From: Leptolinea sp.
Lineage (GTDB): Bacteria; Chloroflexota; Anaerolineae; Anaerolineales; Anaerolineaceae
Assembly (NCBI GenBank): GCA_012798535.1
Contig: JAAZMZ010000032.1
Span: 1 to 42,056, forward strand
Reading direction: 5' to 3'
DNA length: 42,056 bases
The position numbers and the translations under genes were made by a program. Below are positions 9,123 to 18,365 of this stretch, piece after piece. Position 1 is the first letter of the stretch. Each line of letters opens with the position of its first letter. The notes below the pieces were generated by a model, which was not told the origin of the DNA, made no database searches, and worked only from the letters and a program-made list of their open reading frames with translations.

Positions 9123-12100
9123 TCACGGAGTCTTCAGGCTATTAACGATCTTCTGCGCCAGCGGTCGGTAAACAGCATCGGCTTCCGACGGGTACTGCAC
9201 ATGGATCACTTTAAGCTTCGTATCCACTTTCAACCCTAAAATGATCCCATTTCGTTTTTCGGCCGGCACATTGTAGGTGATCTGCCAGCCACCCGTATCG
9301 GTCTTATCCCGGCGGACGATAATGACTCCCTTTTCCTGCTCTTCCAGCCGGGTTTGGATGGCAATAAAGGTCTGAGTATCGTCACCCTGCGGCGCGGCAA
9401 TATCTTCAAGCCGCAGGAAACAGGAATCATCCGGAGCCGTGTAAATCACCGCCTGCTCAGTACCCTTTGCCGGGGTGTTTCCCCGCCATCCCTGGGGAAC
9501 CGAGTAGCTGATTTTGCCCGTCGTGTCCTCTACCGTATTCATAATACTGTATGGAGACTGTTCTTTGACAAAATCTTTGTTTACTTTCAGGCTGGCAAAA
9601 ACTCCCTGGTACAAAGGCAGGTACAGCTCAAGATAGGACTTCTGAGTAAGGAAATTCATCAATTGGATCGTCGCGCCGTCTCGGGTGTAATAAGTTTCAA
9701 AAACATACTCTTTTCCGGCCAGCGGCAATGATGCGGAAACAAAGCCGGTTCCTTTGGTGGGTTCCACCCCGCGGTCGATCTCTTTGTATCCATCCAACAG
9801 CTTCATGTAAATCTGTTCGCTGCCGTCAATGAAGTTTAAAAAGCCCTCATCAGTCAGGGGTTTCACCGTGTTGATGGCCATAAAGGAGATGGCGGCGATT
9901 CCTTTTGGATCAGAGGAGGTGAACATGAGCGAACTTTGCTCTTCCAGTTGCCAGCCCATCGGAAGGTTGGCCGTCACCGAGCCGTATGAATGGGTATATG
10001 GCTGGGCGGAAAGATCGGGTATGGTGTCCCCACTCGTCGTTGTGGCAGGAGCATTTTCCGCGCTCTTCGTCTCACCGGTTGTGGACACCATACCGATGGT
10101 TCCATCACCTCCGGCCACATAGAGGATTGTTCCCTCTTTATTGAAAGCCAGTGTGCCGGGATAGACGGCTATTTCTTCAAACAGGGCTACCTTTTTCCCA
10201 TCCAGCAGGCTCCACATATGCACATTTCCCTGTGAATCGGTGGCGGCCAGCATTTTCATATCCGGTGAATAGGCAATGCTGCTCACAGAACCGGGAATCT
10301 CTGGCATTTCGACGGCCAACCGTTCCTTCGAATGGGTATCCATTTGATAGATCAAATTGTTCAATCCGCGTTCCACAGGCTGCACTTTTGTTGCGCCGAC
10401 CGCCAGATATTCCCCACCCGGTGAGAACGCGATAGCATTCACATACTCGGATCCCGCGGAATAGACACTCCTGCCATTATCCGCGTTGGAGACATACAGT
10501 TTATTATCAAGGCTGTCAGAGATGATGATTCTCTCAGTCGGAGAAAAGGCAAAATCATTCTGACCGGTCAACTCATACAATTTTTTCCCGCTTTCGATCT
10601 CCCAGACCATGATCTGACCTTCGCTGATCGAAGTGATGAGCTTTTCATTGGGCGCGAATTTCAACTTCTTAATCGGTTTGCGAGTCCTGGCATCTATGGA
10701 TGTGATCTTTTCACCGCTGCCCACATCCCAGACAAGCAACCGGTTTTGATCATCGATGGCAGCCACCCGATTTCCCTGTGGAGAAATCGCCGGCGCACGC
10801 AATAGATATTCTTCCGTGCCAACCACCTTGCCCGAGAAGGTGGCCATATCGACGACACCGATTTGCCGGCGGCCCGGCATCAGCAGCGCGGCCATATTTG
10901 CCTGCCCGGAAAAACCGCTCATATCTCGCACGGCCGGAGCTCCCAGGGAGATTTTGCCGACTGCCTGAAAATTTGCCACATCCCAGAGATAACCCTGTCC
11001 GTCGGCGCTGAAGGAGATTACGCCCTGACCGTCCGGTGTGAAGGTCATGGCGATTATCCGTTCCGCGTGACCGGTAAAAGTACCTTTCTTGTTCCCCGTC
11101 TCTGTGTCCAGCAGATGGATCTGGTGATCCTCAGTGGCCATAAGCAGTAATGAACCATCAGGAGAGATTTGATAATCGCTGATGATACCCAGCGAATCAT
11201 AGCGTTTCACGATGGCACCGTTTAGCGCGTTCCAGGCGGTGAGCGTATTGGCCGGACTGGCAGTCAGGCTGCGGGTGTTCACACCGAAGATGCGCTTGGC
11301 ATCCGGGGAAAACTTCCAGTTGACCATCTCTTGAATGACACCCAGCAGCCCGATTTTATACTTGCCATCCGTCACATTCCATTGTTGGACCTGCTTGTTG
11401 ACCTTGGAGTCGATCCCATCGATCAACAGAACTCCACCCCCCGGGGAAAGGAGGATGCTGTTGACCCCTCCCGGGCTGGCTTTACCGTTGTTGTCCTGTA
11501 CCTGTTTCCCATTCCCGGTATCCCAGATGGTCGTCGTACCGCTGTAGTCCAGAATGGCGAAGTATTCGCCGTTACCGGATAATGACAGCGAACGTACACC
11601 TTCGCGCTGGGGAATGATCGTCGCCAGCAGATTACCGGTGGCTACGTCGAACATGCGCACCGAACCGCCGGGTGAGGCGGTGATCAGATGCTCCCCGTCT
11701 TTGGAAAAAGCGGCATCAGCAATGAACCGGCCGGGGTCCACCTTCCATATCACGCTGAAATCGCTCATCTTCAGCAAATACAGGTACGCTGAGTAACAGA
11801 AAAGAATGGAATTACCATCCGGTGAAACCTGGATTTTTTGCAGCGAACCGGATCCCATTTTTTCCACCCGTCGAAAAGTCAAACCGGAGGCATTGGCCGG
11901 ACTGATCACCTGGAGTTGAGGCTCCGGTTTGGCAGTGGGAGTCTCCGTGGGAGGTTCAACAACCTCCATCGTTTGTTCTTCCGGCGCGATGGCTGTGTCT
12001 TCGGGAACGGGTTCAGTCGCGGCGGCAGTCGATGTCAGTGTCGGTGGCACTGTCGTACTGGTGGCCATGGCAGGTGGCAAAGTCGCGGTTGCGGTCGGTG

Positions 12101-12212
12101 GCAATGGTGTTGGAGAGGAAAATGTGGGACCCAGGTCGACTGAGATTCCGCAGCTCAACGATGTGATCACCAGGCTGATTATGATCAGGGTTATGATCCA
12201 CTTTTTTTCCAT
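9123..12212 (-). CDS. Large WD40-type beta-propeller lipoprotein
   Basis: 1029 residues with a strong ribosome site (AGGAGGAAG). The N-terminus is a lipoprotein signal with lipobox SLSC (Cys21), then a Thr/Pro/Ala linker (about 30-95, PTPLPPTATATLPP type) typical of Chloroflexota surface proteins. Residues about 115-730 hold many WD40-like blades, each with S-P-D/G-G or A-F-S-P-G-G-E turns and W-D/V-W strands (SPDGNSILFCYS, FSPDAKRIFGV, TPDGQGVISFSADGQGYLWD, FAPNEKLITSI). Enough blades are present for a double propeller. The C-terminal 280 residues look like two tandem domains, each opening with a P-x-G-W motif (ANLPMGWQLEE, YSVPQGWRGN). Probably a cell-surface scaffold or sensor; no catalytic motif seen. 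Not operonic with neighbours. Confidence 0.85.
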   Translation of the reverse strand: MEKKWIITLIIISLVITSLSCGISVDLGPTFSSPTPLPPTATATLPPAMATSTTVPPTLTSTAAATEPVPEDTAIAPEEQTMEVVEPPTETPTAKPEPQLQVISPANASGLTFRRVEKMGSGSLQKIQVSPDGNSILFCYSAYLYLLKMSDFSVIWKVDPGRFIADAAFSKDGEHLITASPGGSVRMFDVATGNLLATIIPQREGVRSLSLSGNGEYFAILDYSGTTTIWDTGNGKQVQDNNGKASPGGVNSILLSPGGGVLLIDGIDSKVNKQVQQWNVTDGKYKIGLLGVIQEMVNWKFSPDAKRIFGVNTRSLTASPANTLTAWNALNGAIVKRYDSLGIISDYQISPDGSLLLMATEDHQIHLLDTETGNKKGTFTGHAERIIAMTFTPDGQGVISFSADGQGYLWDVANFQAVGKISLGAPAVRDMSGFSGQANMAALLMPGRRQIGVVDMATFSGKVVGTEEYLLRAPAISPQGNRVAAIDDQNRLLVWDVGSGEKITSIDARTRKPIKKLKFAPNEKLITSISEGQIMVWEIESGKKLYELTGQNDFAFSPTERIIISDSLDNKLYVSNADNGRSVYSAGSEYVNAIAFSPGGEYLAVGATKVQPVERGLNNLIYQMDTHSKERLAVEMPEIPGSVSSIAYSPDMKMLAATDSQGNVHMWSLLDGKKVALFEEIAVYPGTLAFNKEGTILYVAGGDGTIGMVSTTGETKSAENAPATTTSGDTIPDLSAQPYTHSYGSVTANLPMGWQLEEQSSLMFTSSDPKGIAAISFMAINTVKPLTDEGFLNFIDGSEQIYMKLLDGYKEIDRGVEPTKGTGFVSASLPLAGKEYVFETYYTRDGATIQLMNFLTQKSYLELYLPLYQGVFASLKVNKDFVKEQSPYSIMNTVEDTTGKISYSVPQGWRGNTPAKGTEQAVIYTAPDDSCFLRLEDIAAPQGDDTQTFIAIQTRLEEQEKGVIIVRRDKTDTGGWQITYNVPAEKRNGIILGLKVDTKLKVIHVQYPSEADAVYRPLAQKIVNSLKTP

Positions 12213-12313
12213 AATTGCGCTTCCTCCTGAACCACCATTAAAGGGCGATGGGATGACTTCATTATATACAGGTGATGAAAATGTTTGTAGAAGGTGCGTG
12301 AAGAATTCACACC

Positions 12314-13000
12314 TTACGTTCTATACGGACCGAACTGTCTGGTCTTTTCCATTGAAAGGTGCCGCAGTGTTCCTCTGCCAGGGCTGACGGTATAAAAACC
12401 ACCATTGCGGTGCAGCAGCGGAAAACGCCGCCGTTGTCTGTTAAAAAAATCACGCATCTCTTCAGACATGGCGGCGTAACTTTCAAATTCATCCGGCCAG
12501 ATGTTGAAGATATCATCGTAGACGGCTATGAACTGCTGACGGTATTCCGATGTCACCTTTTCCAGGTGGCTGATCACCCAGCACATCGGTTCGAAATCCC
12601 AGTAATAAGCCAGCCCGATGAACCGGTAATCGGCCGTTACATAGGGAAAAAAGGGGAATTGCCGGCAGCTCGATGCGCGGTATTGCCGCTGACATGCCTG
12701 CGGACCTTTGCAGGCCAGCAGCAGCAGGTGACCAGGAGTGTCGGCGCGCATTTCCCGCGGATCAACCGGTTCGCTCGCGCATTCATCTCCGCACCATTCA
12801 TGCCACAAATCCGTATATAGCTGCAGGTACTCCCATTCCTGCCGGTAGGCTACCGGAACCGCATGGCAGATATCACAGCAAAACGGTTTGCCCGATGGAT
12901 TAAATCGAGAGCAAAATGCGCCGCAATCTTCTTGAGTGATGGGAGCATCGAAGCGGCTATAAAGGGCGGGAATATCCAACCGGGGGGTGTAAACAGGCAT
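12314..13000 (-). CDS. Cysteine-cluster protein (YkgJ-like metal-binding family)
   Basis: About 228 residues with many paired cysteines: CGAFC, FCCDIC, WCGDEC, CKGPQAC and SSCRQFPFFP. The last motif resembles the C-R-x-F-P signature of YkgJ/zinc- or iron-chelating cysteine-cluster proteins. Expected to be a soluble cytoplasmic metal-cluster or metal-binding protein; the reaction is unknown. The ATG at 13000 is preferred because AGGA lies about 8 bp upstream; another in-frame ATG at 13021 lacks a ribosome site. It is divergent from the C_GCAxxG_C_C gene, with about 100 bp between starts, so two Cys-rich proteins may share a regulatory region. Confidence 0.7.
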   Translation of the reverse strand: MPVYTPRLDIPALYSRFDAPITQEDCGAFCSRFNPSGKPFCCDICHAVPVAYRQEWEYLQLYTDLWHEWCGDECASEPVDPREMRADTPGHLLLLACKGPQACQRQYRASSCRQFPFFPYVTADYRFIGLAYYWDFEPMCWVISHLEKVTSEYRQQFIAVYDDIFNIWPDEFESYAAMSEEMRDFFNRQRRRFPLLHRNGGFYTVSPGRGTLRHLSMEKTRQFGPYRT

Positions 13001-13104
13001 CCTTTTTTTCCTAATTCGCATTGTACCGGAAAACCGGGATTATCCAAAAAATGGATACAATTAGCTCATTCTACATTATTGTCATACACCAGGAGAAAGC
13101 AGCC

Positions 13105-13557
13105 ATGAATCGAGTGGAAAAAGCCATTGCCCGGCATAACAGCGGTTTCGGATGCGCGCAGAGCGTGGTCAGTGTGTTCAGTGAAGATTTCGGAATCGAT
13201 GAAGTCACCGCACAGAAAATCGCGCTGGGGTTGGGCGGCGGGGTGTGCAGGCAGGGAGAAATATGCGGCGCATTATCCGGCGGCACAATAGTCCTGGGGA
13301 TGAAATTCGGCGTCTCCAGCATGGACGGTGAAGCCAATAAGATTGCGAAAGAGAAAGTCTACACCCTGGGTCAGGAATTAATCCGGCGCTATCGTGAACA
13401 AACAGGCGCGATCCGCTGCAATGATATCCTGGGATTTAATATGAACGATGCCGAAGCCCGCAAGGATGGTCACGCCAGAGGTGTTTTTAGCATCCGCTGC
13501 AATAAATGCATCCAGGACAGTGTGGAAATCCTGGAAGAAATGCTCGGTCGAGAGTAG
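13105..13557 (+). CDS. C_GCAxxG_C_C family redox-type protein
   Basis: 150 residues from the ATG at 13105, which has AGGAG at 13091; the frame continues upstream without a ribosome site. Cysteines occur in the family pattern: FGCAQSV near the N-terminus, GGGVCRQGEICGALSGG in the middle, then IRCND and the C-terminal RCNKCIQD. The central signature identifies the putative redox-active C_GCAxxG_C_C family, common in anaerobes. Its biochemical role is unestablished; redox or metal handling is usually proposed. It converges with the UbiA-type gene (stops 2 bp apart). Confidence 0.85.
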   Translation: MNRVEKAIARHNSGFGCAQSVVSVFSEDFGIDEVTAQKIALGLGGGVCRQGEICGALSGGTIVLGMKFGVSSMDGEANKIAKEKVYTLGQELIRRYREQTGAIRCNDILGFNMNDAEARKDGHARGVFSIRCNKCIQDSVEILEEMLGRE

Positions 13558-13559
13558 TT

Positions 13560-14459
13560 CTACTTCAACAACAGAACAATCCCGTAGGCGATCAGCAGCA
13601 GAATAGACGCGATGGAAGATACCGTGATCGCTCTGGTCATGGCCGCTTTGTATCGTGTTTCTACATCGAAGTGACTGGTAAACCTGACCGTATCCAGGGC
13701 GAGTGGGATCGTCAACAACACCAGCAGTGTCCAGACCGGGATCATCTTCGTCACCACACCGAGGATGATGACCAGATAAGCAATCACTGAACTGATGCCC
13801 ATCAGACGCACCGCGGCGGGCTGCCCGAAGCGCACGGCGAAGGTGCGTTTACCAGATTTCACATCATCGTGGAAATCGAAGGTGTTACTTACCAGAACAA
13901 TCACCATGGTAAAGATTCCTGGCACCAGAGAAACAAGTAAAGGCTCCCAGTCAAAGCGGCCTGTCAGAGCAATATAAACTCCGGTAATGATCATCGGGCC
14001 GAAGGCCAGGAAGATGGCAGTTTCACCCAGCCCCCGGTAATTGAGCATCACCGGTGGGGAGGTGTAGAAGAAAACGATAAACGTGCCGATCAGCACCATC
14101 CACACGATCGGCATACCCACCTGAAGGAAGACATACAGACCGGTTATGAGGGAAATGGCCAGGCAGATGATGATGGCGATCAGCACCTGATTCAACGTGA
14201 CCTTCTGATCGATCAGCGGGCTATCATGGAACTGTTCGGCTTTATTCCCCAGGTTGCCTTTTTTATAATCGAAATAGTCATCGATGAAATCGGCCGCGGA
14301 ATGGGCCATAACCACACCGATAACACAGGCGGCAAATATTCCCCAATGTACCGGTTGATGAGCGGCGGCGACCACACCGCCCAACAGGGCGGGCAGAAAA
14401 CTGATCACCAGAAACGGCGCCCGGGCAGCTTTGAACCAGGTCACCAGCCATTCTCTCAT
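13560..14459 (-). CDS. UbiA-family prenyltransferase (MenA-like)
   Basis: Integral membrane prenyltransferase, 299 residues, about eight hydrophobic helices. Both Asp-rich prenyl-diphosphate/Mg motifs are present: DFIDDYFDYKKG (Asp57, 60, 61, 64) and TFDFHDDVKSGKRT (Asp195, 198, 199). The first motif has D where MenA proteins usually have N (NDYFDY). It should transfer a polyprenyl chain onto an aromatic or glycerol acceptor, most likely in menaquinone synthesis, but other UbiA products (ether lipid, heme O type) cannot be excluded. Ribosome site GGGAGG precedes the ATG. It lies 41 bp downstream of a second UbiA-like gene, so the pair is probably an operon. Confidence 0.85.
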   Translation of the reverse strand: MREWLVTWFKAARAPFLVISFLPALLGGVVAAAHQPVHWGIFAACVIGVVMAHSAADFIDDYFDYKKGNLGNKAEQFHDSPLIDQKVTLNQVLIAIIICLAISLITGLYVFLQVGMPIVWMVLIGTFIVFFYTSPPVMLNYRGLGETAIFLAFGPMIITGVYIALTGRFDWEPLLVSLVPGIFTMVIVLVSNTFDFHDDVKSGKRTFAVRFGQPAAVRLMGISSVIAYLVIILGVVTKMIPVWTLLVLLTIPLALDTVRFTSHFDVETRYKAAMTRAITVSSIASILLLIAYGIVLLLK

Positions 14460-14500
14460 AAGTACTTCCTCCCAATTTGATCAGACAAAATTTTGAAAAC

Positions 14501-15388
14501 CTAGATCACAAAACCCGATGAAATCAACAACCCGGTTGCCACATAGACGATCAATGAATACACCGTCGCCCACAGGTAATCTTCAATTCTTTGCTGCCGT
14601 TTCATCCGCTTCTGAATCAGATAGGCGAACGGCATGGTCGCCAAAGCCATCAATGACCATACAGGCAGATGCCGGCTGATGATCAGGATGACCAGAGTCA
14701 CGTATGCCAGTCCCGCCAGCCAGCGGATGGCAGTTACACTGACATTCAGAATCACTTTCCCACTTTCCAATTCCTGAACTTCAAAGCGCGCGCTTTTTAA
14801 ATAGGCGACCAGGGTGACAAGAAAGGCTCCCGGAAGGGAAGCCAGCACCGGTTCCAGTGCGAGCCGGCGGGTGAGGACAAAATACACTCCCAGGACGATC
14901 AGCGGCCCAAAAGTGACAAAGATGACCGGCTCTTTCAAGCCGCGCAGCATCAGGGGTGTAAAGAAAACTGCAATCGCACCGCCCACAGCCGCCAGGATCA
15001 GTACGGTGTTTCCCAGTTGCACATAGAAATATAGACCAATGAGCAAACCCAGCAAAAGGCAGGCTGCTCCGGCGAAAACAGTTTGTTCCGGGCGCAGAAG
15101 AGTGTCGGTGAACAACGGTTTCCATCCGGCAAAAATTTTTGTGTGCGCGTCCCGCTGATCTGTATGGTAATGGGTGAAGTAGTAATACAGGTAATCACCG
15201 CCCACCTGCGCGATGAAGATGGCAAAGGTGACCAGCAGGAACCAGTCCATTCTGAATTTACCCGCCGCCTGCGCCATACAGGCTGCCAGCATACAGGGAA
15301 TGATGGACGCGCTGAACAGAAGGTATTTGATGAATCGGATTGCCTTCATCTGAGGCACAGATTGACCGGCCGTTGATCCGTCTATCAA
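14501..15388 (-). CDS. Divergent UbiA-family protein with degenerate Asp motifs
   Basis: 295-residue polytopic membrane protein with the UbiA fold pattern and the same length as its neighbour, including a parallel FTPLMLRGLKEPVIFVTFGP segment matching YTSPPVMLNYRGLGETAIFL in the partner. The first motif is GGDYLYYYFTHYHTD, where only Asp65 keeps the expected spacing. The second motif has become SARFEVQELESGK, with Glu203/206/208 in place of the Asp residues. The enzyme may use altered metal binding, act on another substrate, or be a non-catalytic partner. AGGCAGG lies 9 bp before the ATG at 15388; an ATG at 15349 is an alternative without a ribosome site. Upstream gene of the UbiA pair. Confidence 0.75.
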   Translation of the reverse strand: MIDGSTAGQSVPQMKAIRFIKYLLFSASIIPCMLAACMAQAAGKFRMDWFLLVTFAIFIAQVGGDYLYYYFTHYHTDQRDAHTKIFAGWKPLFTDTLLRPEQTVFAGAACLLLGLLIGLYFYVQLGNTVLILAAVGGAIAVFFTPLMLRGLKEPVIFVTFGPLIVLGVYFVLTRRLALEPVLASLPGAFLVTLVAYLKSARFEVQELESGKVILNVSVTAIRWLAGLAYVTLVILIISRHLPVWSLMALATMPFAYLIQKRMKRQQRIEDYLWATVYSLIVYVATGLLISSGFVI

Positions 15389-15783
15389 TTTTTGCCTGCC
15401 TTAATAAAAATTTCAATAGTACGATCTGACTATCTTATGGATAAATCTATTCTATCAGGAACACCAACCGTGGAATAAACAGTTGTAAAACCTGCTTGGT
15501 CCGGGTTTCTTGTTGATGTATATGCTTTACTTTTATTGTTGTGTATATGTGATACCTGGACTGATATTTGTTATTAATAAAAAGTTACGATTATGAAAAC
15601 CAGGCACCCCTTTTTTTTGTTAAGACTCCAAACAGATCGGTTAATATCCACGGTTATCCAGATATTTACCTGTACCAATAGCAAATATTTATACAACATC
15701 CTACAGAAGGGAATAAGGCAAATTCCTCTTCTGTGTAGAAGTTACGTCCTTTTAATTTCTAACCGGTAGATATGAACCACGGG
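15389..15783. other. Gene-free AT-rich intergenic region
   Basis: No convincing coding frame, RNA gene or strong hairpin was found. The region holds the likely promoter of the UbiA pair and the 3' side of the small gene at 15784. A T8 run occurs near 15609-15618 just after ACCAGGCACC, but no stable stem precedes it closely. Confidence 0.5.
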
Positions 15784-15990
15784 CTACACGGCTTCTGGCA
15801 GTTTGCGCTGGGGCATTCTTTCGGTGACCGAGGTATGCAGTTTTTTCAGCAGGATTTCACGATCCTGCAGCATCTTGCGATATTCCCGGTTGTCTGTCTG
15901 CATGATCTCCACGCGGATCTCGGAGATCGCGGTATCAAGCAAATCTACTAGAATGATCATTTCGTCGATCGTCAATTCCAGTTTGATCAT
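15784..15990 (-). CDS. Small helical protein of unknown function (68 aa)
   Basis: 68 residues, strongly alpha-helical and charged. The N-terminal half has heptad-like hydrophobics (IDEMIILVDLLDTAISEIRVEI), the middle is charged (DNREYRKMLQDREILLKKL) and the tail is basic/proline-containing. Reality as a gene is supported by a strong ribosome site (AAAGGAG) 6 bp before the ATG and by a coil-like pattern. No family is recognised; the shape would fit a small dimerising or regulatory protein. It is divergent from the ABC transporter at 16194. Confidence 0.65.
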   Translation of the reverse strand: MIKLELTIDEMIILVDLLDTAISEIRVEIMQTDNREYRKMLQDREILLKKLHTSVTERMPQRKLPEAV

Positions 15991-16193
15991 GGCTATCTCC
16001 TTTCAGAATGTCTGGTGGAGATCAGACCACCCGGAAATTGATGGATCAACGGGTTTTCGTATGTATGCCGGGGGTTTGAAAACCACCTGGATTTTCCCTG
16101 ACCTGCTACAATTTAGACGTCAGGTGGGGAGACTCTCCCTACTTTTCAGTCTAGTCCGTTTTAGTAGAAATTCAAGCATCAGGAGTCTTTCAA

Positions 16194-18176
16194 TTGTCAT
16201 ACCACGGAATGGGATTGGGCCGCTTTACTCGCGAAACCACCGAAAAACCCAGGGTGACCTGGCCCTTATTACGTCGAGTTTTCACCTATGCCCGCCCTTA
16301 CGGTTGGCACATTGCCGGAATGCTCCTGGTCATTTTGACCACCACAGGGCTTTCCATGCTGTCCCCATTGATCCTGCGCGACTTGATCGATCACACTCTT
16401 CCCGCGCGTGATCTCACCCGTCTTCTCTGGCTGTCGCTGGGTCTGCTCATCATCCCCACCCTTCAAGGCCTGATGAGCATTCTACAACGCAAGCTCAACG
16501 CGGGGGTGGGTGAAGGTGTGATCTATGATTTGAGGGTGGCGTTGTATTCCGGCCTGCAGCGCATGTCGCTGCGTTTCTTTACCAACACTAAAGTCGGCGA
16601 ATTGATGAGCCGCCTGAACAATGATGTGGTCGGTGCGCAGAATGCCATCAGCAACACATTCGTCAGCATCATCACCAATTTGATCCAGGCGGTGGTGGTA
16701 CTTTCGATCATGCTGAGTCTGGAATGGCGGTTGACCATTATCAGCGTGGCGGTGATGCCCCTGTTCATCTTCGCCTCAAACCGCATGGCAGACCGGCTGC
16801 GTGATATCGCCCACCAGGCGATGGAAGCCAATGCGCAGATGAACGCCATGATGAATGAAACCCTGAATATCGGGGGAGCGCTACTGGTCAAGCTCTTCGG
16901 CCGCCGGCAACAGGAGATATCCCGTCTGGCAGACCGGGCGAAAAAAGTAGCCGACCTGGGAGTGAAACGATCCTACACTGGTTCCATTTTTATTTCGATC
17001 ATGATGCTGCTCAGTGCGGTCGGTACGGCGCTGGTCTACGGGTTGGGGGGATATTTCGTGATCATGGGCAGTTTTACCGTGGGAACCATCGTGGCGTTTG
17101 GTTCCTACCTGGGTATCCTGTATGGCGCGCTGCAGAGTCTGTCCAATGCGCCGGTGGAGTTCGCCACATCGCTCGTCAGTTTCGAGCGGGTCTTCGAAGT
17201 GATTGATCTACCGGTGGATATCCCGGAAAGCGCTCATCCCGTTCATCTGGATAAAGCCATAGGCGGCATCCTCTTTGAGGATGTAACCTTTAAATATAAA
17301 TCCGGCGATGAATATTTGTTAAGTGACGTGCGCCGCTACGGAAGCATGGATTCGGTGACCACCGTCCTGTCTGGCACCGCTCCGGCGGCTGAAAAACGAA
17401 CATCCGTCGAGGAAGAAGAACATCCGCTGCATCACCAGGCGCGCGGAAACGCGCTGGAACATGTCAGTTTCAATGTGGAACCCGGCCAACTGGTGGCGCT
17501 GGTGGGGCCCAGCGGCGCCGGCAAGACCACCCTGACTTACCTCATCCCCCGGTTATATGATCCGACCGAAGGACGAATACTGCTGGATGGTATCGACCTG
17601 CGGGACCTGTCTCTGGAATCCCTTTCCAACCAGATTGGCATGGTCACTCAGGAAACCTATCTCTTCCACGATACCATCCGAACCAACCTGTTGTATGCCA
17701 GACTGGATGCTTCCATGGCAGATCTGGAAGCTGCCTGCCGGACGGCCAACATCCATGATTTTATTGCCAATCTTCCCGACGGGTATGACACAATAGTCGG
17801 TGAACGCGGTTACCGTTTGAGTGGCGGCGAAAAGCAGCGGCTGGCACTGGCACGGGTTCTGTTGAAAGATCCCCGCATTCTGGTACTGGATGAAGCCACC
17901 AGCAGCCTGGATAGCGAATCAGAAGCCTTGATCCAGGAAGCGATGAAAGTCGTGATGGCCAAACGCACCAGCATCGTCATCGCCCACCGATTGAGCACCA
18001 TTCTGGCCGCCGATCAGATTCTGGTGATCGACCGGGGGCAGGTGGTGGAGCGCGGCACACATACAGATTTGCTCTCGCAAAATGGGGTTTACACTCATTT
18101 ATACAACACGCAATTCAAGAAAGGCCATGCCGGGTCGCGAAAGCAGCCGCCCTCCGAGGATGCCGTTCTGACTTAG
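16194..18176 (+). CDS. ABC exporter half-transporter (fused TMD-NBD) with unusual insertion
   Basis: 660-residue ABC half-transporter, probably a homodimeric or heterodimeric exporter of lipids, drugs or peptides. The TTG at 16194 is taken as start because AGGAG (16181-16185) sits 8 bp upstream and no better start precedes the first helix. Six transmembrane helices span about 38-320. ATPase motifs are complete: Walker A GPSGAGKT (438-445), Q-loop Gln486, signature LSGGEKQR (542-549), Walker B ILVLDEA with Glu567, and His598. Oddity: about 48 residues (371-418), polar and rich in E/H/S/T, split the first beta-sheet of the ATPase between FEDVTFKYK and ALEHVSFNVEPG. Divergent from the 68-residue gene. 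Confidence 0.92.
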   Translation: MSYHGMGLGRFTRETTEKPRVTWPLLRRVFTYARPYGWHIAGMLLVILTTTGLSMLSPLILRDLIDHTLPARDLTRLLWLSLGLLIIPTLQGLMSILQRKLNAGVGEGVIYDLRVALYSGLQRMSLRFFTNTKVGELMSRLNNDVVGAQNAISNTFVSIITNLIQAVVVLSIMLSLEWRLTIISVAVMPLFIFASNRMADRLRDIAHQAMEANAQMNAMMNETLNIGGALLVKLFGRRQQEISRLADRAKKVADLGVKRSYTGSIFISIMMLLSAVGTALVYGLGGYFVIMGSFTVGTIVAFGSYLGILYGALQSLSNAPVEFATSLVSFERVFEVIDLPVDIPESAHPVHLDKAIGGILFEDVTFKYKSGDEYLLSDVRRYGSMDSVTTVLSGTAPAAEKRTSVEEEEHPLHHQARGNALEHVSFNVEPGQLVALVGPSGAGKTTLTYLIPRLYDPTEGRILLDGIDLRDLSLESLSNQIGMVTQETYLFHDTIRTNLLYARLDASMADLEAACRTANIHDFIANLPDGYDTIVGERGYRLSGGEKQRLALARVLLKDPRILVLDEATSSLDSESEALIQEAMKVVMAKRTSIVIAHRLSTILAADQILVIDRGQVVERGTHTDLLSQNGVYTHLYNTQFKKGHAGSRKQPPSEDAVLT

Positions 18177-18241
18177 TGAAGATAATGACTCACATGTCTA
18201 ACAGCGTCTGGCACATATTGATATAAATGGTTTGCCTGGAG

Positions 18242-18283
18242 GACTGATTCTGTTTGTGAACACAGAAGGCAAGACAATCAGTC
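18242..18283. repeat. Nested inverted repeat downstream of the ABC transporter
   Basis: Outer arms GACTGATT (18242-18249) and AATCAGTC (18276-18283) pair perfectly. Inside them TTCTGT and ACAGAA also pair. It lies 65 bp after the ABC transporter stop. No T-run follows on the plus strand, so a terminator is not convincing; it may be a processing hairpin or the relic of an insertion. Confidence 0.35.
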
Positions 18284-18365
18284 GGTTGCTTCGCCGTGTA
18301 AACATATAAGCTCGGGCAATACGAAATGAGACGAGGAAACATAAAACCTGACATCCTGACTCGCA

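Noticed and set aside
11838..12387. Plus-strand Gly/Arg- or Val/Gly-rich frames opposite the propeller lipoprotein N-terminus
   Set aside because: They are the complement of the repetitive Thr/Pro linker codons, a known source of false frames.
18242..18283. Nested inverted repeat as the end of an insertion sequence
   Set aside because: No transposase remnant, target duplication or second end was seen.
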